From Emiliania huxleyi CCMP1516 (Eukaryota > Haptophyta > Isochrysidales > Noelaerhabdaceae), in contig NW_005199735.1 of assembly GCF_000372725.1 (NCBI RefSeq), forward strand, positions 45,036 through 109,035: a stretch of DNA of 64,000 nt. The letters are read 5' to 3'. Under the pieces are notes generated by a model. That model made no database searches. It was given only the letters and a program-made list of their open reading frames with translations, and had not been told where the DNA came from. The translations under genes and the position numbers were made by a program. Shown piece after piece: positions 50,383 to 61,119 of this stretch; position 1 is the stretch's first letter; each line of letters opens with the position of its first letter.

Positions 50383-51492
50383 ATGGCGCTGCAGAATCTG
50401 CTCGCGCTGCTGATCGTTCTAGCCTTGCCTGGCGCGGTGCGTGCGGAGTCGGATGGCACAGCCGCAGCGGCAGAGGCCACCACGGCAATCGCTGAGGCCG
50501 ATTCGGCGGCAGCGCAGGAGGCCAACTCAAAGGTATGGGAGGACTTGATGGCGGCCGATTTCAAAGCAGCAGCCTCCCAAGCGTACGTTGCTGCCAACAA
50601 GAACTCGATCTCGGCCTCCTCCTCGTTCGCGTCAGCGTTTGCGTTCCTCGCCGACACGCTGTCGGAAATGACTCAGGAGTACAGCCCGGAGGTGCTTACT
50701 GGCGGCGCCAGCACTCTGCCAGGTGAGATCGGAGCCGGCGTCACCACGCCAGGTGGGATCGGAGCCGACGCCACGACGCTCCCGGGCGAGATAGGGGCCG
50801 TTGGCGTCACGACGTTGCCTGCCGGCGCCTCCAGGGCAGCAGAAGCCATTGCGCCGGACGAGGTCGCTTCTGCGACGAAAGAGTCGGCGATTGAGGCGAA
50901 GGCAGCCGCCAATTCAGACGTGAAGGCTGCGCTGGGCGAGGCGAAGGTGGGAATGGGGTATCTCGCTGACGCCACCAAAACGGCGGGCGTGGAGATTATG
51001 ACTGCATACAATGAGGCGGGCGATTGGAAGAGCGGCCTGCAGGCGGCTGCCGGGCAGCTCCAGGGCCTTGCGATGGGCATTGGGTCGTACGGCTTGGACG
51101 CCATGCTCTCCGGCGAGGTCAAGTCGTCCAGTGAAGTCGCCGCAAGCGCAAAGGCGGCCTCCACGGGAACGGAGAAGGCCCAAGTGGCGATCGATCAGAC
51201 CACGGTCGCGTCTATGGCCTCGCTCAAGGCGGTTGGCGCCACCAGCGTCGCGACCTTCGCCGGTGGCGCCAGTTCGATGACGAGCGCGATCAACGCGTGG
51301 AGGATGGACGCTGCTCGTCTGGCGAGCGAGGCGCTGGCGGTAGCTTCGCCCACTGCGCGACCTCCATCGACCGCGCTCGCGGTCGCGGCGTTCGGACTGC
51401 TGACTGCGCTGGCGTTGGGGGGCCTTCATGCCGCCGGCCGCATTGGGCTTGGGCAAGCGCACGCCACTGGCACGTCCTCCAACCTCGTTTGA
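50383..51492 (+). CDS. Ala-rich secreted, C-terminally anchored protein
   Basis: Single exon, 369 residues. Signal peptide MALQNLLALLIVLALPGAVR-AES is clear and fixes the start at 50383. The mature part is Ala-rich and helical (TAAAAEATTAIAEADSAAAQ), with three short Thr/Pro/Gly repeats (TLPGEIGAGVTTPGGIGA, ATTLPGEIGAVGVTTLPAG) and a second helical half (KVGMGYLADATKTAGVEIMT). A hydrophobic helix near the C-terminus (ALAVAAFGLLTALALGGLHA) is a membrane anchor or GPI-type signal. Lies 284 bp after the TauE/SafE stop on the same strand. Likely a cell-surface protein; no family assigned. Confidence 0.75.
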   Translation: MALQNLLALLIVLALPGAVRAESDGTAAAAEATTAIAEADSAAAQEANSKVWEDLMAADFKAAASQAYVAANKNSISASSSFASAFAFLADTLSEMTQEYSPEVLTGGASTLPGEIGAGVTTPGGIGADATTLPGEIGAVGVTTLPAGASRAAEAIAPDEVASATKESAIEAKAAANSDVKAALGEAKVGMGYLADATKTAGVEIMTAYNEAGDWKSGLQAAAGQLQGLAMGIGSYGLDAMLSGEVKSSSEVAASAKAASTGTEKAQVAIDQTTVASMASLKAVGATSVATFAGGASSMTSAINAWRMDAARLASEALAVASPTARPPSTALAVAAFGLLTALALGGLHAAGRIGLGQAHATGTSSNLV

Positions 51493-52836
51493 TGGGACAG
51501 AGCTTGCTTGGCTGGGAGTGATGGAGATGGCGCTCCCCATGGAGATTTCACAAAGATCAAAGTCAAAGTTGCGCATGTGTCCACACCGTTTTCGCATTCT
51601 TCACTTCGTTACTCTCGTGTTTTTACACACACACGAAAACTTCAAACTACGACACCACCATCTCTCAGTTCATGCGGAGATCATGAACCGTGAACCGTGA
51701 CGAACCAACTAGTCGACCAACTAGCCCCCGCCCTGACAGCGCCCCTGACCGCCCGCCCGGTCCCCCGCGGCCCCGCCCCCGGCCCGACACCGCGCCCGAG
51801 ACCCCGAGTCCGTGATCCCGCGCGAACCGTGAACGAACCGCGAAGGAGTTGGTCCATGAACCGGGTCACGGGTCACCCTCCTGCGAACTGACAGGTTGGA
51901 CCACGCCACAGACAGTTCCATCTCTCTCTCCCACAGACAGTAAAGGTCATACCCGAGCCGTATCACACACGCCCCACAGTCCAACAACTACATTCGCTCT
52001 CAACGGGCGACCCTGTCTGCAGCGCGGAATTCCTCTTTTCTTCTCTCTCGTCCTCCTGACAAAAATGTAAAAAGCAAACGTGTGAGTGTTAGAGTTGTTG
52101 AGCACTTGAGCACTGGATAGGGTCGATTCCGCATGGTACGGGACCCCTCGATCGTCTCGCCCTCCCTCACTGGTGTGTTCATTGGGGGGGGGTCATAACA
52201 AACACGGTACAGGATCGAGGTGCACGCTGCCGAAGCAGTGTCGTCCCCCCTCTCCCCGACGGCGATGGCGGTGTGACCGATCGAGCTACAAGAGGAACTT
52301 GTTCAGCAGGATCCGGGCCGTCGGATGCACTACCTCACTGGGTCTGAGACCACCGCACGGCCAGCCCTTCACCACTCCGGGTTTGCGTGGAGTCGAACCA
52401 CTCCGGTATGGGCGAGCCCATTGATTTGAGTTGAGTCCCTTCTCGCCTGCGGGAAGCAGTGGGGGGCGCGTATTCTGCTCCTAGCGGGATTGGGGCGGAC
52501 GGGGGGCGGGGCGGGGCGGGGCGGGGCGGGGGGGGGGGGGGGTCTTATCCGAGCGAGAGCTCAGACATAGTAACTTGTAGACGTACTACACACACACAAA
52601 GTCCGAATTCCAGTCATTAGAGTTGTTTGGTATTGAAAATCTCTCTCTCGAAATGTAAAAGAAATGCCGGACGCGCCGCCGCCGGGCCTTTATTCCTCCC
52701 CATCCCAAACTGTCACTCCCCTTTCTCCCGGCCGGGGCGGGGCGCGCGCGGGGGCGGCGAGTGTGCGGGATGTCTGTGGGCCCGAGAGCATGTCATGCGA
52801 TGCGTGTGTGCTGTGTGCCGCGCGGCCTTTTTTCTA
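51493..52836. other. Intergenic region with a G-rich tract
   Basis: Contains GGGGCGGGGCGGGGCGGGGC plus a 14-G run (52500-52545), able to form G-quadruplexes; two short copies of TTAGAGTTGTTTGGTATTG-type sequence (52088, 52617) also present at 4174; and GGTTCGACTCC on the minus strand near 52398, which resembles a Pol III B box but without a convincing tRNA fold around it. No supported gene. Confidence 0.5.
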
Positions 52837-53729
52837 TCAAAAAAAAAATCGGGTGAAGATGGATATATGCTTATATGCTTTTGATGCGAGGCTTTGGTAC
52901 CGCTCGTGCCAAAAAACGCAGTGCCTTCTTTCCCTTTTTTTTCGGGAGATGCGGGCGATCTTCTCGCGCGCTTCCTCTCTTCCCCTATAACCATTCGTGA
53001 GCATGCACCCATACTCAGCGGAAGCCCCACGGCAACTCGAGCATTGCCTGCGTGTGGGCCGGGAAGCGAGTGTTAGGGCGTGGGAGAGCTCGCTGTGCGG
53101 CGCCGTCTCGCCGCGCGCCTTTTCAAGCTGCTCGTCCTCCTCGAGGACGGACTCGATCTCTGTGCGGCAAATAGGGCAGCGGTGCTGCACGTCCGTGCGG
53201 TAGCGCAGCGCGCCTGCGCAGCGGCTGCAGAGAACCCTGCGAGGCAGGCAGGGCGTGGCGTCTGCAAGGAGCGGCTGCTCGCGGGCGTGGAGGCAGGCTC
53301 GCACATGTGGCGGCACGGCATCACGGTGGCGTCGCGCGGCTGGTCCATGCACACGATGCAGTTCTCGTCCAGGTCCTCGTCATTGCCCAGCTCGCCCTCC
53401 GACTCGGCCTCCTCCTCGCCCTCCTCGTCCTCCTCGAACACCTCCTCGTCGGGCGCCTCGGACGCCTCGCGCGCCCTCCGCCGAAGGAGCCGCTTGCTGA
53501 TCAAGCGGCTGACACCACGGCTGAGGCTCCTCCGCCTTGAGAGACCCGAGAGAGAGAGCCTAGGCGGCTCGGAGGCTGCGGCATCGCTGTAGATGGTGCC
53601 CGAAAGCGCTCGCTGAGGAGGCGAGAGCTCTGTCTCCGAGCTCGAGCGCCGCGGTGCAGGCGGCGAGCCGTCCGTGGGAGCCACCACGTCTGACGCATGG
53701 GTGGGCGGGGCGGAATGCCGTGCCCCCAT
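52837..53729 (-). CDS. RING-finger E3 ubiquitin ligase (MGRN1/RNF157-like RING)
   Basis: Exons 53729-53305 and 53236-52837. N-terminal Ser/Arg-rich and acidic region (EEVFEEDEEGEEEAESEGEL) precedes a C-terminal-type C3HC4 RING: CIVCMDQPRDATVMPCRH, then across the intron MVLCSRCAGALRYRTDVQHR + CPICRTEIESVL. Splicing at CACAT|GTGCGAG and CGCAG|GGTTCTC is needed to give the correct H-x3-C-x2-C spacing. The RDATVMPCRH...CxxCAxxLRY..CPICR pattern matches mahogunin-type RINGs, which bind E2 enzymes. No upstream MGRN substrate-binding domain is seen, so the class is by RING only. The tail after the RING is Arg/Lys-rich and the precise stop is less certain. Confidence 0.82.
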
Positions 53730-53855
53730 TGCGAGCGCTAGAAACGAGGCGGCGTCTGCGCGTCACTTTCGCCGTTCCCCTTATTTATTTTTTGTCTCTC
53801 TCTTGGAAAACCACGATTCGTGTACGACCTACTTAGCTTCCGCGCAGTACTGAGG

Positions 53856-55731
53856 TCAAGGGTTTCGTCCCAATTCTGCCGCCGGTGCGTCACGCTGCGC
53901 CATCAAAAGGACTCGTTCTGCGAACCGAGAGAGAATCTCGGGCGCTTCACGCAGCCACTCTTGCAGCCGCGGGAGCCCCGTCTCGACCAGCCGGCCGAGC
54001 TCCTTCTGGTAGCGCCGAGGATTCCCATAGTAGTACGGAACAGCCACACTGCCGGCCGGCTCCTCTGCTTCCAGCAGACGCTGCACTCGCGTGACGTCGG
54101 TGGTTCCGTTCCGCGCGCAGACAAAGACAACCAGGGTGAGGCAGGCCACCTGCAGTCCCGGGAGAGGAGGGTGGCGAGACGGCACACGGCGAGAGGGAGG
54201 CGCGTGCGAATGCCCACCATTTTGAGGTTTGCCTGACGCGTCGGCGTGAGTGCCTTAGCCAGCGCGTTCTCCCGCGGCCGCAGCAGCAGCTCCTCGCACA
54301 GCACGCGCACAATGAGCAGCTGCAGTGGGCGGGACCAATCACACATCAGTTTTAGGGCGGCTGAGGCGGTACCCGGGTAGACTCTGGGCCCACCTGCATC
54401 GTGATGGCAAGCGGCGATGTGGCCGTGGGCGAAGAGGACCCATCGTGGTGCGGCTCGAGCGTCCCAGCAACGGACGGCATCAGGGCGTCGTTGGGCCAGT
54501 GTAGCCGCCGCGAGGTGAGATAGCGTAGGTGGCCGAGCATTGGCGCAGGAGCATCGGACAGCGCTTCGAGCACCACTTCTAGAAGCGCCTTAGTTCGCAC
54601 GCGCAGTTTTGAGCACTGCTTGTCAATCTCGGCCGTTGGCTTTGTGGACGGGCGCAGCGTGAAGCGTCGGCCGCGGGCGAGCCCCGCAGCTTCGCCTGCG
54701 CATGAGGGTGAGTGATCACGTTGAGGTGAGTGATTGCGGCCGCACGGACCGACAATCTGGCACTGCGCTCTACAGCAGTGTGAGAAGATGTGCTGTCGTC
54801 GGTAGCGTGGGGAGGCTCGGCGCTGGGGCCGCTCACCGACCATGTCGAGCTGCAGCGACGCGTCACGCAACATGGAGGAGACCACGGGTCGCACCGCTCG
54901 CTTTAGCCAAGGAATCGCGCATTGGACGAAAGAGAGAAGCACCTCCGATACCTCGGCCTCAGGTGGGGGGGCGTCCTCCTCCTCCTCCTCGGGGTCGAAG
55001 GTACTCAAAGAGGCCTCGGAGCCTGCCCGCCGTGGCGGCACACGCGGCAATGGTGAGCCACCAGGCGGCTCGTCAGTGATTCCTGCTGGTGTCGCGTCTT
55101 GCTTTCGAGGCGACCCTGCCTCGTCCAAGTCGGCTTCTGAGTCGGAAGAGAGGTCGACGTCTTGAAGCGCCGCGTCAATCTCTCCCAGCAGCTTCTCCGC
55201 TGCCTCCTCGCCAGCGCCCTGGCCGCCCTCGCCGTGCAGTGGTTGCGGTTGCGAGGGTGGCGGCGGTGGTGGTACATATCGGTCTCGGCCAGCTTCGTCA
55301 ATATCGTCTGACATTTTGCTGTTCTCCGCCGTCTCGAGTTCTTCCCGCCAGAGGCGCTCCTCCTCCGCTGCCTCTCGCCGCCGCCGCTCCTCTTCAGCAG
55401 CACCAGCACGCAAGTTCTCCATGAGCTCATTGTGCAGGCCAACAGACTTTTCGAGCATCGCTTTGAGCTCGGTGTCTAGTGGTGGCTGCGGCGGCGGCGC
55501 TGGCGGCGGCCGCGCGCGCGGGCCCTGCGTAACGGCGCGATCCAACTCCTGGGCCATCCTCGCATTCTGCCGGTCGAGTTCGTCAAGCCGCTTCTGCCTC
55601 GCCGCAAGCTCCTGATGCCAGACGTCGCCTGCACCATCCGTGGCACGGCGACGGCCGAGCTGCTCCTCCACAATGCGAAGCTGCAACGACAGGAGCGTGT
55701 CGAGTGCGTCTGGTTCGACGCTAAGCGCCAT
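53856..55731 (-). CDS. Coiled-coil protein of unknown family, four exons
   Basis: ATG at 55731. Exons 55731-54837, 54695-54394, 54319-54218 and 54149-53856, joined by frame and GT-AG sites (GTCG|GTGAGC, ATGCAG|GTGGGC, AAAATG|GTGGGC). N-terminal coiled coil (QELAARQKRLDELDRQNARM), a Pro-rich linker, a second coil (EEERRRREAAEEERLWREEL), a PPPPPPSQP stretch and an acidic segment. The C-terminal third looks globular and helical: LLSFVQCAIPWLKRAVRPVV, KALLEVVLEALSDAPAPMLG, LQLLIVRVLCEELLLRPREN, VACLTLVVFVCARNGTTDVT. The layout suggests a cytoskeletal or trafficking adaptor, but no known domain is recognised. Confidence 0.65.
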
Positions 55732-56061
55732 ACACACATGCGCCCGGCAACGGGGGTGTTTCCCTCGCAGCCGAGAATCGTTTCACGTGCGTCCAAGTGC
55801 TCCAAGTGCGTTTGTGATCTGTGATCTGTGCGTTTGTTGTGAAAAGAAGGGAAGAGGAAGTGTGTTAGGTATATAACTGTGATCTTGATATGACATATGG
55901 GTTCGTACTATGCAAAGCATCACATCAATGTCTGTGTGACGCACGAAGACGCTCTTCTCCCGCCCGCGCTGCCGCGCAACCAACAGAGAGACTCCGTCTC
56001 CGAAGTGCGTAAAGAGCGGCTAGCCTAAGACGGCTGCCTGAAGAGATCCTCCGCGAGGAAC

Positions 56062-58275
56062 TCACGCCCTGTCCCACTCGTCCTCGGCAGCTGCGGCGGG
56101 CTCAGCGGCCGCAGCCTCGCCCCACCCGTCGTTCTGGCCGGCTGCTGCGGGTGCTGCCTGGCTGCTCTGCGCAACGTCGCTCGGGTGCACGGCGGCCGGG
56201 GGCGGGGGGACCTGCACGCCCGCCGTGTCCGCCACCGTCTGGATGCCGCCCGTGAGCGCGCCGGTGAGCCCGCCGAGGATGGCGTTGGGCAGGGCCACCG
56301 AGAGGCGGCCAACCGCCTTGCCCAGCTCGCTCTTGGGCACGTAGGGCTTCTTCTCGGCGGCGGCGCCGGCCGAGGCGGCGGCCTGCGCTTGCTGCGGCTG
56401 CCCCCAGCCCTGCGCGCCAGCCTGGTAGCCCCCCTGCTGCTGGTACTGCGGGTAGCCCTGCTGGTAGGGCTGCCCGTAGGCCGCGCCGCCGTAGTTGTAC
56501 GTGCCGCTCGGCGACCACTCCGCCTGCTTCTCCGCGGGCGGTGCTGCATCCTCCGCCGCCGCGCCGCCCTTGTGGTTCAGCGCGTCGAAGTGGTCGGCGG
56601 TCTGCGCCGAGAGGGCGCCAAAGTCGGTGGACGGGTCGGTGGTGCCGGAGGCGACGCCGGCGCCCGCGCTGGCAAACTCGATGCCGGTCTGGATGCCCTG
56701 CATCATGTAGTCCTGCCAGCTCGCGCCGTGCGGCGGCTCGGAGGCGGACGCGTCGGCAGAGGCGGGAGAGGCGGCGGCGGGCGAGGCGGAGGTGGCGGAG
56801 GAGGCGCCCGAGCCGAGCGCAGAGGCGAACTGGTTGGCGGCCGCGAGGATGCCGCCGCTGAGCGCGTCGGAGGCTCCGACGGCCGGCGTGGCGGCATCCG
56901 GGGAGGCCTCGGCCTCGGCCTCGGCCACCTCGATCGCCTCGCCCTTGCGGTTCAGCGCGTCAAACTGATCGGCGGTCTCGGCGTTGATGCCGTTGAAGCC
57001 GGTCGACGGGTCAGTAGTGCCGGCGGCAACGCCGGCGCCCGCGCCCGCGTACTGGACGCCGGTGGCGATGCCTTGGTTCATGTAGCTCTGCCACCCGGCG
57101 GTGAGCTTGCGCCGCTGCCCGCCCGCCTCCTTCGCCGGCGCCGCCGCCGCGCCGCCCTTGTGGTTCAGCGCGTCGAAGTGGTCGGCGGTCTGCGCCGAGA
57201 GGGCGCCAAAGTCGGTGGACGGGTCGGTGGTGCCGGAGGCGACGCCGGCGCCCGAGTTGGCAAACTCGATGCCGGTCTGGATGCCCTGCATCATGTAGTC
57301 CTGCCAGCTCGCGCCGTGCGGCGGCTCGGAGGCGGACGCGCCGGCAGAGGCGGGAGAGGCGGCGGCGGGCGAGGCGGAGGTGGCGGAGGAGGCGCCCGAG
57401 CCGAGCGCAGAGGCGAACTGGTTGGCGGCCGCGAGGATGCCGCCGCTGAGCGCGTCGGAGGCTCCGACGGCCGGCGTGGCGGCATCCGGGGAGGCCTCGG
57501 CCTCGGCCTCGGCCACCTCGATCGCCTCGCCCTTGCGGTTCAGCGCGTCAAACTGATCGGCGGTCTCGGCGTTGATGCCGTTGAAGCCGGTCGATGGGTC
57601 AGTAGTGCCGGCGGCAACGCCGGCGCCCGCGCCCGCGTACTGGACGCCGGTGGCGATGCCTTGGTTCATGTAGCTCTGCCACCCGGCGGTGAGCTTGCGC
57701 CGCTGCCCGCCCGCCTCCTTCGCCGGCGCCGCCGCCGCACCGCCCTTGTGGTTCAGCGCGTCGAAGTGGTCGGCGGTCTGCGCCGAGAGGGCGCCAAAGT
57801 CGGTGGACGGGTCGGTGGTGCCGGAGGCGACGCCGGCGCCCGAGTTGGCAAACTCGATGCCGGTCTGGATGCCCTGCATCATGTAGTCCTGCCAGCTCGC
57901 GCCGTGCGGCGGCTCGGAGGCCTTCTCGTCCACGGCGGCGGCGGCTGAGGATGGCGAGGAGGCCGGGGAGCCGAGCGCCGACGTGAGCTGGTTGACTGCC
58001 GTGAGGATGCCGTCGCTGAGCTGGCCGTCGGCGATGATAGCGGGCGACCCGGCCGTCGTCTTGCCGCTGTTCAGGCCATCAAACTTGTCGGCCGTCTCTG
58101 CGTTGAGGTCTTGGAGTAAGACGTCGTCGCCGGAGGCACCGGCGTTGGCGTAGGCGGCGCCCGTCTCGATGCCTTGGTTCATGTACGCCTGCCATCCGGC
58201 GAGAGCGCGAGCGTTGGAGCGCGTGCTGGCCGCCGGGACGGGGGCGCCGTTGACGATGGAGATGAGAGAGAGCAT
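56062..58275 (-). CDS. Secreted repeat protein with 196-residue tandem modules
   Basis: Single open frame, ATG at 58275 with a short hydrophobic leader (MLSLISIVNGAPVPAA). The body alternates two related motifs: GWQAYMNQGIETGAAYANAG / SWQDYMMQGIQTGIEFANSG and ETADQFDALNRKG / QTADHFDALNHKG, separated by TTDPSTDFG/TTDPSTGFNG. A unit of 588 bp (196 codons) is repeated almost perfectly for about 2.3 copies between 56560 and 57921. The C-terminal part is Tyr/Gln/Gly-rich (YGQPYQQGYPQYQQQGGYQA) with a final acidic tail (AAAEDEWDRA). The near-identity of units at third codon positions shows recent duplication or gene conversion. Function unknown; probably extracellular or vesicular. Confidence 0.75.
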   Translation of the reverse strand: MLSLISIVNGAPVPAASTRSNARALAGWQAYMNQGIETGAAYANAGASGDDVLLQDLNAETADKFDGLNSGKTTAGSPAIIADGQLSDGILTAVNQLTSALGSPASSPSSAAAAVDEKASEPPHGASWQDYMMQGIQTGIEFANSGAGVASGTTDPSTDFGALSAQTADHFDALNHKGGAAAAPAKEAGGQRRKLTAGWQSYMNQGIATGVQYAGAGAGVAAGTTDPSTGFNGINAETADQFDALNRKGEAIEVAEAEAEASPDAATPAVGASDALSGGILAAANQFASALGSGASSATSASPAAASPASAGASASEPPHGASWQDYMMQGIQTGIEFANSGAGVASGTTDPSTDFGALSAQTADHFDALNHKGGAAAAPAKEAGGQRRKLTAGWQSYMNQGIATGVQYAGAGAGVAAGTTDPSTGFNGINAETADQFDALNRKGEAIEVAEAEAEASPDAATPAVGASDALSGGILAAANQFASALGSGASSATSASPAAASPASADASASEPPHGASWQDYMMQGIQTGIEFASAGAGVASGTTDPSTDFGALSAQTADHFDALNHKGGAAAEDAAPPAEKQAEWSPSGTYNYGGAAYGQPYQQGYPQYQQQGGYQAGAQGWGQPQQAQAAASAGAAAEKKPYVPKSELGKAVGRLSVALPNAILGGLTGALTGGIQTVADTAGVQVPPPPAAVHPSDVAQSSQAAPAAAGQNDGWGEAAAAEPAAAAEDEWDRA
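56560..57921 (-). repeat. 588-bp coding tandem repeat, about 2.3 copies
   Basis: Units 57148-57735 and 56560-57147, plus a partial unit to 57921. Blocks at 57101 and 57689, and at 56703 and 57291, are identical or nearly so with exact 588-bp spacing. Confidence 0.95.
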
Positions 58276-58463
58276 GGCTGCGGACGGAGTGCTGGACGCG
58301 GCAGGAGACTCTCGGCTGGGATGGCAAGGAGCGCTTGAAAGGGAGGGCAAGGGAGTGGCTTCGGAGATACTCCGAGATGCAGCGTGTCAGAGTGAGCGAG
58401 CGGGCGAGATTGTCTTCTTTGATCGACCTCCTTACGACTGATAAACAAAAACCTTTCCTTGTT

Positions 58464-59472
58464 TTACTCATCCCGTTTCCCGGCGTCCCCGACCTCTGCC
58501 TGCTGCAAAGCGTAGCCGTCGAGCGCGACGCCCGCCCCGAGGGCAGGCAGCCATGGTGCGGCGGGGGCGCTCGCCGGCTGGTCCGCGGCCGCCTCGGCCA
58601 TCGCCACCACCGCTCTGATCGCCTCGCGGCTCACCTCGCCGCCATCAGTCCCGACGGGCGCGCCGCTGCTCGCGGCGAGCGCCTCGTCCGCCAGCCCCCT
58701 CGCGGTCTGCGCGTCGCCGAGCGAGGCGGCGGCGGCGATGGCGCCAACGCGCGCCGCGAGCGACCACATTGGCGGGGCGTGCGCGGCAATCGCGGGCGGC
58801 GACGTGAGCTGCGCGAGCGCCTGCCGGTGCGCCCAGGGAGGTGGGTGAGGCGGTGCCGCCCTCGCTCTCCTCCAACCACCGGCCCCACTGCTAGAACCCC
58901 GCCTGCTGGTGGCTGCGCAGCGCGGCGGCGTGGTCGCCAATCGCGCTCTGCGACAGGCCGAGCGTGACACGCAGCGCGCCTATGGTGGCACGCAGGGCCG
59001 AGGCTCAGACTGCGCCGCCCGCGAGCGATCCCGGCCGAATCGCCACGCCACCTTGCGCCGCGTGGCTCGGCCGGTAGGCGCGGTTGAGCATGTACTCGGC
59101 GCGCTTGCTGCACGCGAGCGCCTTGCCGGCGTCGCCGAGCGCCAGCGCGTTTGAGCCCAAGTCGCCGAGCGCCCCGGCGCAGCACACAAACTGGTCGTGT
59201 GCGAGGCCGTGCCTCGCCGCCGCCTCGGCGAGCGCGAGCGCCTCGTCGAGAAACTCCTCCGCCTCGTCATAGTCGCCGGCGAGGTGGAGCAGAGCCCCGT
59301 GCAGGTTGGCCGCCAGCCGCGCCTCGCGCCTCGGCATCGCAGAGGCGGGCAGCGTCGCGCAAACGGCCCGCGCCTCACGCGACGCGGCGATGCCGGCCGC
59401 GGCCTCGCCGCGCCACAGGCACACCTCCGCCTTGCGCAGGAGGGCGGGCAGGCTGCGCAGCGCTCTCGACAT
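58464..59472 (-). CDS. TPR-repeat protein
   Basis: Exons 59472-59052, 58979-58903 and 58820-58464. Helical-hairpin repeats: LLRKAEVCLWRGEAAAGIAA, RLAANLHGALLHLAGDYDEA + EEFLDEALALAEAA, LGDLGSNALALGDAGKALAC, and after splicing HAAQ|GALRVTLGLSQSAIGDHAA. Consensus small-residue and Tyr/Ala positions (GDYDEAEEFLDEALAL) fit tetratricopeptide repeats, i.e. a protein-interaction scaffold. Intron 2 is GC-AG (CAG|GCGGGG ... GCAG|GCGCTC) giving HQQ|ALAQLTSPP. The tail is Ala-rich. About 285 residues; partner unknown. Confidence 0.75.
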
Positions 59473-59673
59473 TGATCACCGCGACGACCGAGGACGGCGC
59501 TTGGTGTCTTTCTTTTGAGGGTATGAAGCTCTTAGTTCGTACCCGAAGGTGAACTGCTGACAGGGTTTGCGAGGAGGAGCGTAGATCTGTGTTGGGCATA
59601 GCTGCTTACGCTAAAAGAAGAAAAATCCCTGATTTGCCAGCCCCAAACAGCAAGGTGTTCGAAGCTGGCTGGA

Positions 59674-60387
59674 ATGGCCATGCTGGTGATCTCGCTGTCG
59701 CTGTTGGCGACCACTCCCTCCGTCGACTGCGGCAGCGGTATGACCGTAGAGGCGGCCGGCTGCGGGATGGACGCGCAGGTGATGGGTGTTCCCGATGGCA
59801 CGTCCTGGGAGGACGGGTGCAGACGCTGCAATGAGGCCCTCGCCTTGAAAGGAGTATTCGATCCGTGCGGTGGCTCTGGCTGGTGCGCCCTGCCGACTGA
59901 TCGGTTCGGCCGCACCACGTATGGCGTCTGGCTTAAGGCGCACTCCGCTCCCTCGCCGCCGCCATCGCCGCCGCCTCTGGCGCCAGAAGAGCCGCTCTCG
60001 CGCGACGCTCTCTACCTCGCCGCCGCCGCACTCGCCGCCACCGCCGCCACCGCCGCTGCCCTCACCGCCTCAAGCGCACGCAAGAGCGCGGTGGGCTCCA
60101 CAGCCAGCGCTCGCGACTTCTCAGACAGCACTCAGCTCAGCAAGGAACGTCTGGAATCGGTCCGCTACGCGCAGGCGAGTGTGGACTATGAAAAGCGCAA
60201 AGCCTATACGAAACTTCCCAAGTGCAAGGTGACGCCACCACCACAGTCCGATCTTGCTGTGGCCAAGGCTTGCGCGGCGAGGAAGCAGCAGAAGCGGGAT
60301 TGCGAGAAGGTGGAAAATATGAGCAACACGGACACCAACGCCTCTTCCGATGCCGCGAGCGAGATGCCCGGACCCTCGTCCGCGTGA
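59674..60387 (+). CDS. Small secreted/single-pass membrane protein with Cys-rich ectodomain
   Basis: Single exon, 237 residues. Start at 59674 chosen because MAMLVISLSLLATTPS forms a signal peptide. Ectodomain has regularly spaced cysteines (VDCGSGMTVEAAGCGMDAQV, GCRRCNEALALKG, DPCGGSGWCALP). A PSPPPSPPPLAP linker, typical of algal surface proteins, leads to a hydrophobic helix (LYLAAAALAATAATAAALTA) and a basic cytosolic tail (EKRKAYTKLPKCK). Divergent from the TPR gene, 201 bp apart. Family not recognised. Confidence 0.65.
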   Translation: MAMLVISLSLLATTPSVDCGSGMTVEAAGCGMDAQVMGVPDGTSWEDGCRRCNEALALKGVFDPCGGSGWCALPTDRFGRTTYGVWLKAHSAPSPPPSPPPLAPEEPLSRDALYLAAAALAATAATAAALTASSARKSAVGSTASARDFSDSTQLSKERLESVRYAQASVDYEKRKAYTKLPKCKVTPPPQSDLAVAKACAARKQQKRDCEKVENMSNTDTNASSDAASEMPGPSSA

Positions 60388-61119
60388 CGGGAATGGAGGG
60401 AAAGAAGGTGCATGCCATGTCCATGAGAGTGCCGACTCTACATACTGTCGCATGCCATGCTAACGTTCGGGCGTCGCAGAGCGGTCCGGCGCCACACGCG
60501 TGCTGCAACAACATGCACATACATGCACATGCACATGCACATGCACAACATGTCACATGCACATGTCCATGTGCATGCAGAGCGTCGAGACGAGAGAGAG
60601 AGAGCCGTGTTGCGGTTGTGCTCACCATGTGTTCGTGTGCAGGTGTTGTGCTCACACATAGCCCAGTCTAGGCTCAAATAGAGATACACGTAATCGCGGT
60701 GGAGTCAATGACTGTCAGTCTCCGATATGTCCGTTACATATGTTTTTTATAAGGCGGTTCAAGCATAATTAACGAATCTCCGCAATAAATCACACGCGCA
60801 GAACGCGTGCCCGTGCGGCGTGGCGGCGCGAGAGAGGACGGTGCCACAGAGGAGTCGCTCGAGAGAGGCTCATGAGAGAGGGCAGACGGCACCAGAGGGG
60901 CCGCAGCCCCATGAGATGCGCTGCACGGGGCGGGAGCGCGCGTGTGATACGCACACACACGCGACTGAACTGTAATCTGTATCGACCGCGAGCAGCAGGG
61001 AGCGGTTCCCTCGCTGCTGGCCGCAAGTTGTAGTGGGGGCTTCGTTGATGGCTGCGGGCGAACCACGAGAAGGGAAGGGGGGAGCCCCAGGGGAGGGCGG
61101 GCTGGGCTACGCGTCAGGA
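60388..61119. other. Convergent intergenic region
   Basis: Holds an ACATGC/CATGCA microsatellite (60510-60575) and no supported gene. Confidence 0.5.

Noticed and set aside
52380-52425. tRNA gene or tRNA-derived SINE on the minus strand
   Set aside because: Only a B-box-like GGTTCGACTCC with a T-arm-like stem was found; no A box, acceptor stem or anticodon arm could be folded.
56185-57948. 587-codon plus-strand open frame opposite the repeat protein
   Set aside because: It is the antisense shadow of the minus-strand frame, with Gly/Arg/Val-biased composition; the minus frame has a signal-like start and clear repeated motifs.
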